Part shown: in pieces, positions 1 through 5,715 of the stretch | Layout: the number at the start of each line of letters is the position of its first letter | Position numbering within the stretch: the stretch's first letter is position 1 | DNA from: Caryophanales bacterium | Lineage (GTDB): Bacteria; Bacillota_I; Bacilli_A; RFN20; CAG-826 | Reading direction: 5' to 3' | DNA: 7,122 nt | Assembly (NCBI GenBank): GCA_016280685.1 | Contig: JAEEHE010000023.1 | Span: forward strand, 1 to 7,122 | The notes under the pieces: model-generated | The model's database searches: none | Told to the model about the DNA's origin: nothing | The model's input: only the letters and a program-made list of their open reading frames with translations | Translations under genes and position numbers: made by a program

Positions 1-8
1 AAATCACT

Positions 9-99
9 TGGCGGAGTAGAAGAGACTCGAACTCTTGCACCAGTTACCCGATCTACTTCCTTAGCAGGGAAGCCCCTTCACCAACTTGGGTACTACTCC
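9..99 (-). tRNA. tRNA-Ser (anticodon GCU)
   Basis: Class II tRNA with a long variable arm, reading AGC/AGU serine codons. On the minus strand the acceptor arms GGAGTAG and CTACTCC pair perfectly over 7 bp. The anticodon stem CTTCC/GGAAG encloses CTGCTAA, which places the anticodon GCU at 65-63. The T arm is AAGAG-TTCGAGT-CTCTT, the discriminator is G, and CCA is encoded (11-9). The variable arm pairs with several G-U pairs. It lies 51 bp downstream of proS on the same strand with no convincing terminator between, so it may be made by read-through as well as from its own weak promoter. Confidence 0.97.
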
Positions 100-119
100 A
101 GGTGAACGCTCACTATCTT

Positions 120-125
120 ATCATA
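120..125 (-). promoter_or_regulatory. possible -10 box for tRNA-Ser(GCU)
   Basis: TATGAT on the minus strand would start transcription near 113, leaving about a 14-nt 5' leader before the tRNA. No convincing -35 box is seen at 17-18 bp. The box lies in the loop of a weak 6-bp inverted repeat (107-112 CGCTCA with 127-132 TGAGCG) that lacks a T-tract and so does not look like a terminator. Co-transcription with proS is the alternative. Confidence 0.3.
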
Positions 126-150
126 ATGAGCGATTAATATTAAATCATTT

Positions 151-1587
151 TTAATATGCTTTTGCAAATAGAACTACTTTTTCGGCCTTTTTACCACAGC
201 AAGGGCATTTATCATCAAAAGGCATTTGATTGAATGGCAAGCATCTTGCGGTCGCGGTAGTAAGTTCTTTAATCTTGTTCTCACAAGCTTGATCACCGCA
301 CCACATCATCTTCGCATATCCACCTTTTTCTAAGGCTTTATTGAGTTCATCAAAGTTATGAATTTCCGTGACGTGATTTAAGAGATAGCGATAGGCTTTC
401 TCGTACATTTCTTTATGAATAATATTCATTAAAGATTTGACGGTTTCCACCATTTCTTCTTTCTTCACAGTAATCTTTTCACCGGTGTTACGTTTCGCTA
501 AAGTGACAACACCATTTTCAATATCACGAGGACCGATTTCCACACGCACAGGAACACCTTTCATCTCGTATTCCGAATATTTCCAACCTGGTGTCTTATC
601 GCTCTCATCGAGTTTCACTCTAATGCCTGCTTCTCTTAACATCTTTTCTAATTCTCTAGCGGCAGGAATAACGCCTGGTTTTTGTTGAGCGACAGGAATG
701 ACGACCGCTTGAATAGGAGCGACAAATGGAGGTAAGACTAAACCATTATCATCGCCGTGCACCATGATGATCGCGCCTAATAATCTAGTAGAGACACCCC
801 AAGATGTTTGATAAGGATTATCAAGTTTACCATCTCTTCCTTGGAATTGAATGCCAAAAGCTTTCGCAAATCCTTGACCGAAATAATGAGAAGTGCCACT
901 TTGTAATGCTTTGCCATCTGGCATTAAGGCTTCGATAGAATATGTTTCTAAAGCACCAGCAAATTTTTCTTTTTCTGTTTTTCTTCCTTTGGTAAAAGGA
1001 ATCGCTAAAACATCTCTACCTAAATCATCATAGATTTCGAGCATCTTTAATGTTTCAGTTCTCGCTTCTTCTTCAGTTTCGTGCATCGTATGACCTTCTT
1101 GCCATAAGAATTCCGCACCTCTTAAGAATGGTCTAGTAGTCTTTTCCCATCTAACGACACTTCTCCATTGATTATAGAGTTTTGGTAAATCTCTATAACT
1201 ATTGATAATCTTCGCGTAGTGTTCGCAGAAAAGTGTTTCACTAGTGGGGGTGATAATTAAGGGGTCATCAATCTTTTGACCGCCACCGATATTAGCCACT
1301 AAAGTTTCGGGAGCAAAGCCTTCGATATGGTCCTTTTCTTTTTGTAATAAAGAAGTCGGGATGACTGTGGGCATAAAGACATTTTGATGTCCAGTTTCTT
1401 TAAATCTTCTATCGAGATAATGTTGGATTTCTTCCCAGATGGCATAGCCATAAGGACGATAAATGATAAATCCTTTAACTGAGGAATAATCCATTAATTC
1501 CGCTTTACGGCATACATCGGTGTACCACTGAGCGAAATCATCTTCTTGTCTAGTGATAGATTGGTTTTTAATTTGATTGTTTTCCAT
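151..1587 (-). CDS. proS: Prolyl-tRNA synthetase, short archaeal/eukaryote-like type (ProS type 3)
   Basis: Class II synthetase that charges tRNA-Pro with proline in the cytoplasm; 478 aa, normal for the type 3 family. Visible features: proline/ATP-site motif TPTSET (113-118); motif 2 around RWEKTTRPFLRGAEFLWQEGHT (146-167, charged core R146, E148, R152, R156, E159); motif 3 from TSWGVSTRLLG (261-271) through HGDD (277-280); an anticodon-binding domain from about 291; and a C-terminal zinc-ribbon-like region with C430, C435, C461 and C463/C464. It ends in tyrosine, as is usual for this type. The large editing insertion (INS) of typical bacterial ProRS is absent between motifs 2 and 3, so cis-editing of Ala-tRNA-Pro is not expected. 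The ATG has AGGAG 10 nt upstream, overlapping the stop of the preceding gene. Tight operon with that gene; tRNA-Ser lies downstream. Confidence 0.97.
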   Translation of the reverse strand: MENNQIKNQSITRQEDDFAQWYTDVCRKAELMDYSSVKGFIIYRPYGYAIWEEIQHYLDRRFKETGHQNVFMPTVIPTSLLQKEKDHIEGFAPETLVANIGGGQKIDDPLIITPTSETLFCEHYAKIINSYRDLPKLYNQWRSVVRWEKTTRPFLRGAEFLWQEGHTMHETEEEARTETLKMLEIYDDLGRDVLAIPFTKGRKTEKEKFAGALETYSIEALMPDGKALQSGTSHYFGQGFAKAFGIQFQGRDGKLDNPYQTSWGVSTRLLGAIIMVHGDDNGLVLPPFVAPIQAVVIPVAQQKPGVIPAARELEKMLREAGIRVKLDESDKTPGWKYSEYEMKGVPVRVEIGPRDIENGVVTLAKRNTGEKITVKKEEMVETVKSLMNIIHKEMYEKAYRYLLNHVTEIHNFDELNKALEKGGYAKMMWCGDQACENKIKELTTATARCLPFNQMPFDDKCPCCGKKAEKVVLFAKAY

Positions 1588-1597
1588 ATTTTAAATT

Positions 1598-1602
1598 CTC
1601 CT
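1598..1602 (-). promoter_or_regulatory. proS ribosome binding site overlapping the upstream stop codon
   Basis: AGGAG on the minus strand, 10 nt before the proS ATG. The TAG stop of the GGDEF/EAL-like gene occupies 1603-1601, so its last two bases are the first two of the Shine-Dalgarno. A ribosome terminating on the first gene would sit over the proS initiation site, which suggests translational coupling. Confidence 0.8.
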
Positions 1603-3358
1603 AAAAGAAATTCTTATACATTTCATGTAATTTGAGATTCTTCTTCTTTTCCACAGGAAGAAGCATATCATTCGACGGACTAATAGCTTCGCAAGAGACG
1701 ATGGAGAAGCCGCTCTTGAGGATGAGTTCTACGGCTTGCCAACCTTCTAAGTCTGTCGCGATAATTGGTCGATTGAATTTTAATAATTGCTCGAACAATG
1801 TGTGGATGGATAATCTCACACGATTATCTTTCTTAATCTCACCCATCATCGCCGCACCGGCAACGAAGTAATCGAAGTTGGTGTAAACTGATGGATCTAA
1901 TAATAAATTCTTATCTTGTAACAATAAAGCGATTTCATATCCGAGTTTCTTTAACTTCTTCATAGAAGCATTGAGCAAATCTAATTGAGAAGAGTTCTCA
2001 TTGACTTCTTGTTCATCAAAGACCAAGACTAAACGGATTTCTTTAGATTGGGGAATCTGCGGTAAGATCTCTTCCATATAATCGATATCCATCATAGAGA
2101 CCGATAAGAATAAACGGCAGTTTTGATTCGGTCTTTCGGAGAAGAATTTCGGGATAACTGTTCTCGCGACATTAGCGAATAATTCTTTATTTCGTCCCGC
2201 TCTTGCAGCGTATTTGCTCATTTCTGCAAACGATGAGAAAGGTGAACTATAGGCTCTTACATATTCGAAATAACCGAATACGGAACTAGTTCTAGAAGCA
2301 TCGACGATAGGACGATATAAATATCTGAGGTTCTTATTATCCAAGATGCGTTCGACTTCTTCATTGAACTTATTAAGTTCTTGTGAGATAGGACCACGAC
2401 TCTTTTGATAGATAAAGACATCTTGCCCATTTTGTTGCGCGGTCATACAAGCCTCTTGTGATTTTTGGACAATCATTTCAAAGTCTTGATAGAACTGAGC
2501 GTTCTCAACAACACCAATCGCGAAGTTCACGGAATCTTGATAACCATTAACACCGATGCATTTCTTTAAGGAATGGGAGATAGAAGCCGCTAATTGCATC
2601 GCATCATCACGAGTGGCTAAATGAATATCGAATAATAATAATTCATTTCCGCTTTCATCGACGATCTGACGAGGCTGATGCTTAGAGGAAGCAAAAGGAT
2701 AGACTTCGTTTTTCAAAGTCATCATCATATATCTTTCAATCTTCTCATTAGTCAATGCTTTTTGACGGATATAGAAGAATCTAATTGCAAAGGTAAATCC
2801 TCTAAGGGATTTGTTCTTAGAGATAATGCCTTTCATATAACTTCTCTTCACGACACCCACTAAAGCGCCTTTTTTCTTAGAAGAATAGTTAAGAGGAGTG
2901 ATGTATCTTAAGATATGACTCTCTAAATGGATGATTCCTACTTTAGGATCATATTTTAAAAGTTTAAGTAAAGAGAAATATGTCGCTTTACCTTTATTGA
3001 GAACGACATCAGCTTCTAAATATTGGTCGCAACCTTTGGGATTAGTAATAATAGATAAAATCCATTGTTGAACTTTTTCCGTATCGTTTTGGTGGAAGTG
3101 AAAATAGAAACTGGATAATTCCATTTCCTTTTTATTTTTCATATCACTTCTATTAAAGAAGACGACTTTATTGTTCTTCACATCAATCGCGAAGATTCTT
3201 GTGGAAATACTCTCTTGTTTAATCTTCTCTTCGTAAACCTTAAAAGAACGATTCACAATACCATAAGTAATGCTCACAAATAGCAAAAGAGACATCACTA
3301 AAATAATGATGACGAAGAAGATGACGAAGTTAGTATCTGTAAAATTCCACCATTGCAT
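1601..3358 (-). CDS. Membrane-anchored protein with degenerate GGDEF-like and EAL-like domains
   Basis: 585 aa. One hydrophobic segment at about 11-33, then a linker and a PAS-like stretch (about 52-150, tentative). Residues about 186-320 follow the GGDEF fold, ending in a segment like the usual 'SiGVA...AK..G' tail (VNFAIGVVENAQ, then ACMTAQQNGQDVFIYQK), but the signature position reads ESGNELL (235-241). Residues about 330-568 follow the EAL fold: YLYRPIVD (347-353) matches the usual y-QPIvd, while the EAL signature is FEYVR (364-368), the N-x-S strand is FLSVS (417-421), the metal-binding DDFG region is LLLQDKN (478-484), and IIATDLEGWQAVE (532-544) matches 'viAeGVEt'. Catalytic and metal ligands of both domains are therefore missing. 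I infer a non-enzymatic sensor or effector, possibly binding a nucleotide or protein. The first in-frame ATG after a stop is at 3358; no proper Shine-Dalgarno precedes it. First gene of an operon with proS. Confidence 0.8.
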   Translation of the reverse strand: MQWWNFTDTNFVIFFVIIILVMSLLLFVSITYGIVNRSFKVYEEKIKQESISTRIFAIDVKNNKVVFFNRSDMKNKKEMELSSFYFHFHQNDTEKVQQWILSIITNPKGCDQYLEADVVLNKGKATYFSLLKLLKYDPKVGIIHLESHILRYITPLNYSSKKKGALVGVVKRSYMKGIISKNKSLRGFTFAIRFFYIRQKALTNEKIERYMMMTLKNEVYPFASSKHQPRQIVDESGNELLLFDIHLATRDDAMQLAASISHSLKKCIGVNGYQDSVNFAIGVVENAQFYQDFEMIVQKSQEACMTAQQNGQDVFIYQKSRGPISQELNKFNEEVERILDNKNLRYLYRPIVDASRTSSVFGYFEYVRAYSSPFSSFAEMSKYAARAGRNKELFANVARTVIPKFFSERPNQNCRLFLSVSMMDIDYMEEILPQIPQSKEIRLVLVFDEQEVNENSSQLDLLNASMKKLKKLGYEIALLLQDKNLLLDPSVYTNFDYFVAGAAMMGEIKKDNRVRLSIHTLFEQLLKFNRPIIATDLEGWQAVELILKSGFSIVSCEAISPSNDMLLPVEKKKNLKLHEMYKNFF

Positions 3359-3366
3359 ACCTACTC

Positions 3367-3395
3367 ATTATAATTAAAAGTTATAAATTTGACTA
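3367..3395 (-). promoter_or_regulatory. Promoter of the GGDEF/EAL-like–proS operon
   Basis: Minus-strand TATAAT (3372-3367) with TAGTCA (4 of 6 match to TTGACA) 17 bp upstream at 3395-3390. The expected start of transcription is near 3360, two nucleotides before the ATG, giving an almost leaderless mRNA. A second possible promoter lies slightly upstream (TTGACT at 3407-3402, TATAAC at 3385-3380, 16-bp spacer), which would give a leader of about 15 nt. Confidence 0.6.
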
Positions 3396-3408
3396 ATAAA
3401 AAGTCAAA
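3388..3408. promoter_or_regulatory. Dyad with two divergent -35 boxes
   Basis: Inverted repeat TTTGACT (3388-3394), 7-nt spacer, AGTCAAA (3402-3408). Each arm contains TTGACT, one on each strand, and each is followed 16 bp later by a -10-like box: TATAAC on minus (3385-3380) and TATGAT on plus (3411-3416). This could be an operator, or an overlapping divergent promoter pair whose symmetry arises from the -35 boxes themselves. The plus-strand start would be near 3423. Confidence 0.4.
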
Positions 3409-3440
3409 ATTATGATGCTTAATTACAAAAAGTATGAAAA

Positions 3441-3476
3441 AATGGGCATCCATATGCGATAAGGCCCATTTATTTT
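3441..3476. terminator. Hairpin terminator, usable in both directions
   Basis: AATGGGC (3441-3447) pairs with GCCCATT (3464-3470), 7 bp, with a 16-nt loop that can form a small inner helix (3453-3455 with 3459-3461). On the plus strand it is followed by TATTTT; on the minus strand by a run of T (3442-3437). In the minus direction it would stop transcripts running from the YitT-family gene antisense through tRNA-Ser(CGA). In the plus direction it would stop any transcript from the TTGACT/TATGAT element. Confidence 0.6.
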
Positions 3477-3497
3477 GCTTATAGAATTAGTTTTTTA

Positions 3498-3506
3498 TGA
3501 TATAAT
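3498..3506 (+). promoter_or_regulatory. Extended -10 promoter of tRNA-Ser(CGA)
   Basis: TGATATAAT is a perfect extended -10 (TG-n-TATAAT). It predicts a start near 3513, four nucleotides before the mature tRNA 5' end. The -35 region is poor: TTGCTT at 3475-3480 is 20 bp away, and CTTATA is at the 17-bp position. The extended element may make up for this. Confidence 0.7.
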
Positions 3507-3516
3507 AACCACCGCT

Positions 3517-3607
3517 GGAGATGTACCCAAGCGGTTGAAGGGGGCAGTTTCGAAAACTGCTAGGAGATGCAAGTCTCGCATGGGTTCGAATCCCATCTTC
3601 TCCGCCA
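3517..3607 (+). tRNA. tRNA-Ser (anticodon CGA)
   Basis: Class II tRNA reading the UCG codon. The anticodon stem GCAGT/ACTGC encloses TTCGAAA, with the anticodon CGA at 3551-3553. The variable arm forms GAGA/TCTC. The T arm is ATGGG-TTCGAAT-CCCAT, the discriminator is G3604 and CCA is encoded (3605-3607). The acceptor stem GGAGATG/CTTCTCC pairs at six of seven positions, with a U-U mismatch at pair 6-67. It has its own extended -10 promoter just upstream and a strong terminator just downstream, so it is a single-gene unit. Confidence 0.97.
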
Positions 3608-3611
3608 AATT

Positions 3612-3636
3612 ATAGTGACAAAGTCACTATTTTTTT
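3612..3636 (+). terminator. Rho-independent terminator of tRNA-Ser(CGA)
   Basis: ATAGTGAC (3612-3619), triloop AAA, GTCACTAT (3623-3630), then six T (3631-3636). The 8-bp stem starts five bases after the tRNA CCA. On the minus strand the same stem is followed only by AATTTGG, so it is a weaker stop for the convergent YitT-family gene, whose stop codon touches the T-run. Confidence 0.85.
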
Positions 3637-4639
3637 ATTCAACCGGTTTGATAAAGAAGTTACCATAGACCTGCACTAAAGCGGTTACAGTAATAAATGA
3701 ATGAGGATCTACTTTGCGGATTAAAGAGATGACATCTTTAACCTGCGATGACGATACTGTCATGTAGATAATTTTCTTGGGAGCATGGCTATATGCACCC
3801 TCACCATTAACCACGGTGGCACCATGGGGGAAATTAGCGATTAAAACAGGGGCTAAATAATCGGTATTGGTAATAGCTTGAATCTGAATCTTTTTGTTTC
3901 TTAAATTGATCGCATCGATAACTAAATTAGCAACGAATAAATATAAGATAGAGAAGAATAAAGCGATGACACCAGCTTCCCAAGAAGATGGGTTAGTAAT
4001 AATCAAAATTACTGAATAAAGTGTCACGATTAATCCGTTAATCATGATTCCATACTTACCGATACTGGTAGATTTTCTTAATGCAAAATAATATGAGAAA
4101 ACATCGATACCACCACAGGAGATATCACCGCGATAAGCAAAGGCGCTAGAAACACCGACAGTAATGGAACCAAATAACACTCTTACGAGCACGTGATCTT
4201 TAATAATTGTATTGTTGGCAATCGTCGCTGTAAAATCGCTGTGAGAAAGCAGGAAAAGGAATAGAGAAGATAAACCTACATTTATTGCAGTATAGATAGC
4301 GAATCTCTTACCGACTTTAAAGAAAGCGAATAAGACGATTGGCACATTGACCACAAAATAAGCAATAGAAATAATCGTATTACCGGTCATCCATTCAGGC
4401 GCACCAGCAGAGCGAAGGATGAGCGCGACTGTTTGTGAAACGCCAGACACGCCTCCGGTAGCAATATGTAGCTCGCCTTGTACGGGTGTGATGAATGTCG
4501 CGAAACCAAACGCAAATATGAATGCGGCCACGGCAGCGTGGAAAAACGCATTCGCATGCTCGAGAACTAATTTGAGTCCACGATGATCAAATAAATAATT
4601 ATTTATTTTTCTTTTGATTTTTTCGCTCTTTTTCATCAT
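3635..4639 (-). CDS. YitT-family membrane protein (YitT/DUF161 plus DUF2179 domains)
   Basis: 334 aa integral membrane protein of unknown biochemical function. After a basic N-terminus (about residues 3-20) come roughly six hydrophobic segments (about 31-51, 88-108, 112-132, 150-168, 196-215, 222-242). Family motifs visible: TGGVSGVSQ (61-69) after the first segment, and DISCGGIDVFSYY (172-184) followed by KSTSIGK (189-195). The soluble C-terminal domain (about 246-330) matches DUF2179: GATVVNGEGAYS (273-284), KKIIYMTVS (288-296), DPHSFITV (311-318) and YGNFF (325-329). Bacilli usually carry several paralogues, so I assign no gene symbol. Two consecutive ATG codons (4639 and 4636) could start it, neither with a Shine-Dalgarno. 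Its promoter predicts only about a 5-nt leader. It is convergent with tRNA-Ser(CGA) and divergent from the thioredoxin-like gene. Confidence 0.93.
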   Translation of the reverse strand: MMKKSEKIKRKINNYLFDHRGLKLVLEHANAFFHAAVAAFIFAFGFATFITPVQGELHIATGGVSGVSQTVALILRSAGAPEWMTGNTIISIAYFVVNVPIVLFAFFKVGKRFAIYTAINVGLSSLFLFLLSHSDFTATIANNTIIKDHVLVRVLFGSITVGVSSAFAYRGDISCGGIDVFSYYFALRKSTSIGKYGIMINGLIVTLYSVILIITNPSSWEAGVIALFFSILYLFVANLVIDAINLRNKKIQIQAITNTDYLAPVLIANFPHGATVVNGEGAYSHAPKKIIYMTVSSSQVKDVISLIRKVDPHSFITVTALVQVYGNFFIKPVE

Positions 4640-4650
4640 AAGCTGTAGTT

Positions 4651-4679
4651 ATTGTATAGACTTGCCGTTTAAAAAACAA
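4651..4679 (-). promoter_or_regulatory. Promoter of the YitT-family gene
   Basis: Minus-strand TTGTTT (4679-4674), 17-bp spacer, TACAAT (4656-4651). The predicted start is about 4644, leaving five nucleotides before the first ATG and no ribosome binding site. Confidence 0.6.
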
Positions 4680-4690
4680 TACGAGAACTT

Positions 4691-4730
4691 ATTTTATTGT
4701 GTAGACACAGCACGCGTAGGTGTGTAAAAT
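4691..4730. repeat. Short inverted repeats in the middle of the divergent intergenic region
   Basis: TGTGT-AG-ACACA (4698-4709) is a small palindrome. Its ACACA arm can also pair with TGTGT at 4721-4725, and the whole is flanked by ATTTTA (4691-4696) and TAAAAT (4725-4730). It lies between the two divergent promoters. It may be a regulator site, but arms this short can arise by chance in AT-rich DNA. Confidence 0.25.
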
Positions 4731-4734
4731 ACAA

Positions 4735-4758
4735 AATAGTTTGTTGAAATTAACTATT
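4735..4758. promoter_or_regulatory. Dyad spanning the -35 of the thioredoxin-like gene (operator candidate)
   Basis: AATAGTT (4735-4741) and AACTATT (4752-4758) are perfect 7-bp arms separated by 10 bp. The -35 box TTGAAA (4744-4749) lies inside the spacer. This is the geometry expected for a dimeric repressor blocking RNA polymerase. No regulator is encoded next to it, so its identity is unknown. Confidence 0.4.
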
Positions 4759-4772
4759 GTAAGTGATAAGAT
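4744..4772 (+). promoter_or_regulatory. Promoter of the thioredoxin-like gene
   Basis: TTGAAA (4744-4749), 17-bp spacer, TAAGAT (4767-4772), with TG at 4764-4765 making an extended -10. The predicted start is near 4779, giving a leader of about 30 nt that carries a strong Shine-Dalgarno. This contrasts with the very short leaders predicted for the minus-strand units. Confidence 0.6.
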
Positions 4773-4778
4773 TATCAC
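4763..4778. promoter_or_regulatory. Dyad overlapping the extended -10 (operator candidate)
   Basis: GTGATAA (4763-4769), centre GA, TTATCAC (4772-4778 read from the overlapping T) form a near-perfect 16-bp palindrome covering the extended -10. It resembles the arms of Fur-type sites (TGATAAT-n-ATTATCA) but the centre is one base shorter, so assignment to Fur or PerR is not justified. Confidence 0.4.
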
Positions 4779-4793
4779 GCTATATGAATATAT

Positions 4794-4799
4794 AGGAGG
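4794..4799 (+). promoter_or_regulatory. Strong ribosome binding site of the thioredoxin-like gene
   Basis: Consensus AGGAGG with a 9-nt spacer to the ATG at 4809. It fixes the start codon and is the best Shine-Dalgarno in the window. Confidence 0.9.
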
Positions 4800-4808
4800 C
4801 AAATTAAC

Positions 4809-5657
4809 ATGTTTATATTAAGAGCAATTGGAAGATTCTTCGCACGCATTGGCCGTTGGATTAAAGAAACAGCCTGGATTCAACCACTATTAATCGTCGG
4901 TGGTATTTTTGCGATTATTTTCTCCATTCCTTATCTCACCAAATGGGTCAAATCTTGGTTCTCCGAAACATCCGCCTCTCAAAAATATTACTCCAGCAAG
5001 AAAATCAGCCTCAAAAATGCTGAAGATCATAACAGTGATGTCGACGTCTTATTCGACTACCTCACCGCATTCAACAATATGGATGCCGAAGGTCAAAAAG
5101 CCGGTCAATCTAAATTCGGCAAGAAATTCTTTGTCACCCTCGTGCAAGAAAATTGTGCCGATTGCGATGCTAGATATGGTGCTTTCAAGACCTTAGAAGA
5201 AAACTGGGGTAAAGGTAGCTTTGAAGAATTAAAGGATGAAGAATTCAAATTCTATACCGTCTACGTTGACACCAAGAACAAATCCGATGACAACTTATTT
5301 GAAAAAGTCTACGAAAGAGAAAGCGTTACTGCTTTATTCGAAGATGTCATTCCTTATATGGCGGGCGATGCCGGTGCAGATCACCCATATAAAGATAACT
5401 GCTCCAGCCCAGATAGTTATGTTAATAACTTAACTAATCTCACCAATAGAGAAGAAATCTCTACTCCTACCACCTTCTTAGTGGATATGACTGATAACGC
5501 TCCTGACTGGACATCTCCATACGGAATTAGAGAAGTCTTATTCTCCTTCGATGGCACCAATGGTTCCGATGATTATGCGAAAGCTAGAACCTTACGTAAT
5601 GCTTGGACCAATGTTGATAGCAAAGAAAACATTTTCTCACCTTCCTATCAAAAATAA
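4809..5657 (+). CDS. Membrane-anchored thioredoxin-like protein, CADC motif
   Basis: 282 aa. A basic N-terminus (R5, R9, R13, R16, K19) precedes one hydrophobic segment (about 25-43), predicting an N-in anchor with the rest outside the membrane. A spacer rich in polar residues follows to about 104. The FFVTLVQENCADCDARY stretch (107-123) has the thioredoxin pattern of a beta strand leading into CxxC (C116, C119). FKFYTVYVD (146-154) looks like the next strand, and STPTTFLVD (218-226) has the thioredoxin cis-proline pattern (P220) before a strand. A long insertion (about 160-215) holds a third cysteine, C198. I infer a surface thiol-disulphide or thiol-sensing protein; the exact reaction and partner are unknown. 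CADC is not a standard active site such as CGPC. It is a single-gene unit with a strong RBS, a promoter overlapped by dyads and a terminator directly after. It could be a lineage-specific protein keeping only the fold. Confidence 0.75.
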   Translation: MFILRAIGRFFARIGRWIKETAWIQPLLIVGGIFAIIFSIPYLTKWVKSWFSETSASQKYYSSKKISLKNAEDHNSDVDVLFDYLTAFNNMDAEGQKAGQSKFGKKFFVTLVQENCADCDARYGAFKTLEENWGKGSFEELKDEEFKFYTVYVDTKNKSDDNLFEKVYERESVTALFEDVIPYMAGDAGADHPYKDNCSSPDSYVNNLTNLTNREEISTPTTFLVDMTDNAPDWTSPYGIREVLFSFDGTNGSDDYAKARTLRNAWTNVDSKENIFSPSYQK

Positions 5658-5668
5658 GTAAAACTTAA

Positions 5669-5697
5669 AAAACCATCTCGTAAATTGAGATGGTTTT
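5669..5697. terminator. Bidirectional terminator between the thioredoxin-like gene and coaD
   Basis: An 11-bp perfect stem (5669-5679 with 5687-5697; core CCATCTC/GAGATGG) with a 7-nt loop. T-rich runs follow on both strands: TTTTATTTT on plus, and T-runs from the A-tract before 5673 on minus. It starts 12 bp after the thioredoxin-like stop and 19 bp beyond the coaD stop, so it serves both convergent units. Confidence 0.9.
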
Positions 5698-5715
5698 ATT
5701 TTGCTTTATCAAAGA

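Noticed and set aside
107..132. Terminator between proS and tRNA-Ser(GCU)
   Set aside because: The inverted repeat is only 6 bp with a 14-nt loop and no T-run follows on the minus strand.
437..688. Plus-strand open frame antisense to proS
   Set aside because: It lies inside the well-supported proS anticodon-binding region, has no ribosome binding site, and its translation is serine/phenylalanine-rich as expected of an antisense shadow.
1632..2863. Plus-strand open frames at 1632-1871 and 2678-2863
   Set aside because: Both are antisense to the GGDEF/EAL-like gene, with no recognisable domain and no initiation signals.
3359..3440. T-box riboswitch controlling proS
   Set aside because: The predicted leader is at most about 15 nt, there is no T-box sequence, and another gene lies between the promoter and proS.
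4763..4778. Fur or PerR box
   Set aside because: The arms resemble a Fur-type site but the centre is one base short and no regulator gene is nearby; kept only as a generic operator candidate.
4900..5433. Open frames at 4900-5196 and 5236-5433 in another plus-strand frame
   Set aside because: They overlap the thioredoxin-like gene, which has the consensus RBS, a membrane anchor and fold motifs; the alternatives have none of these.
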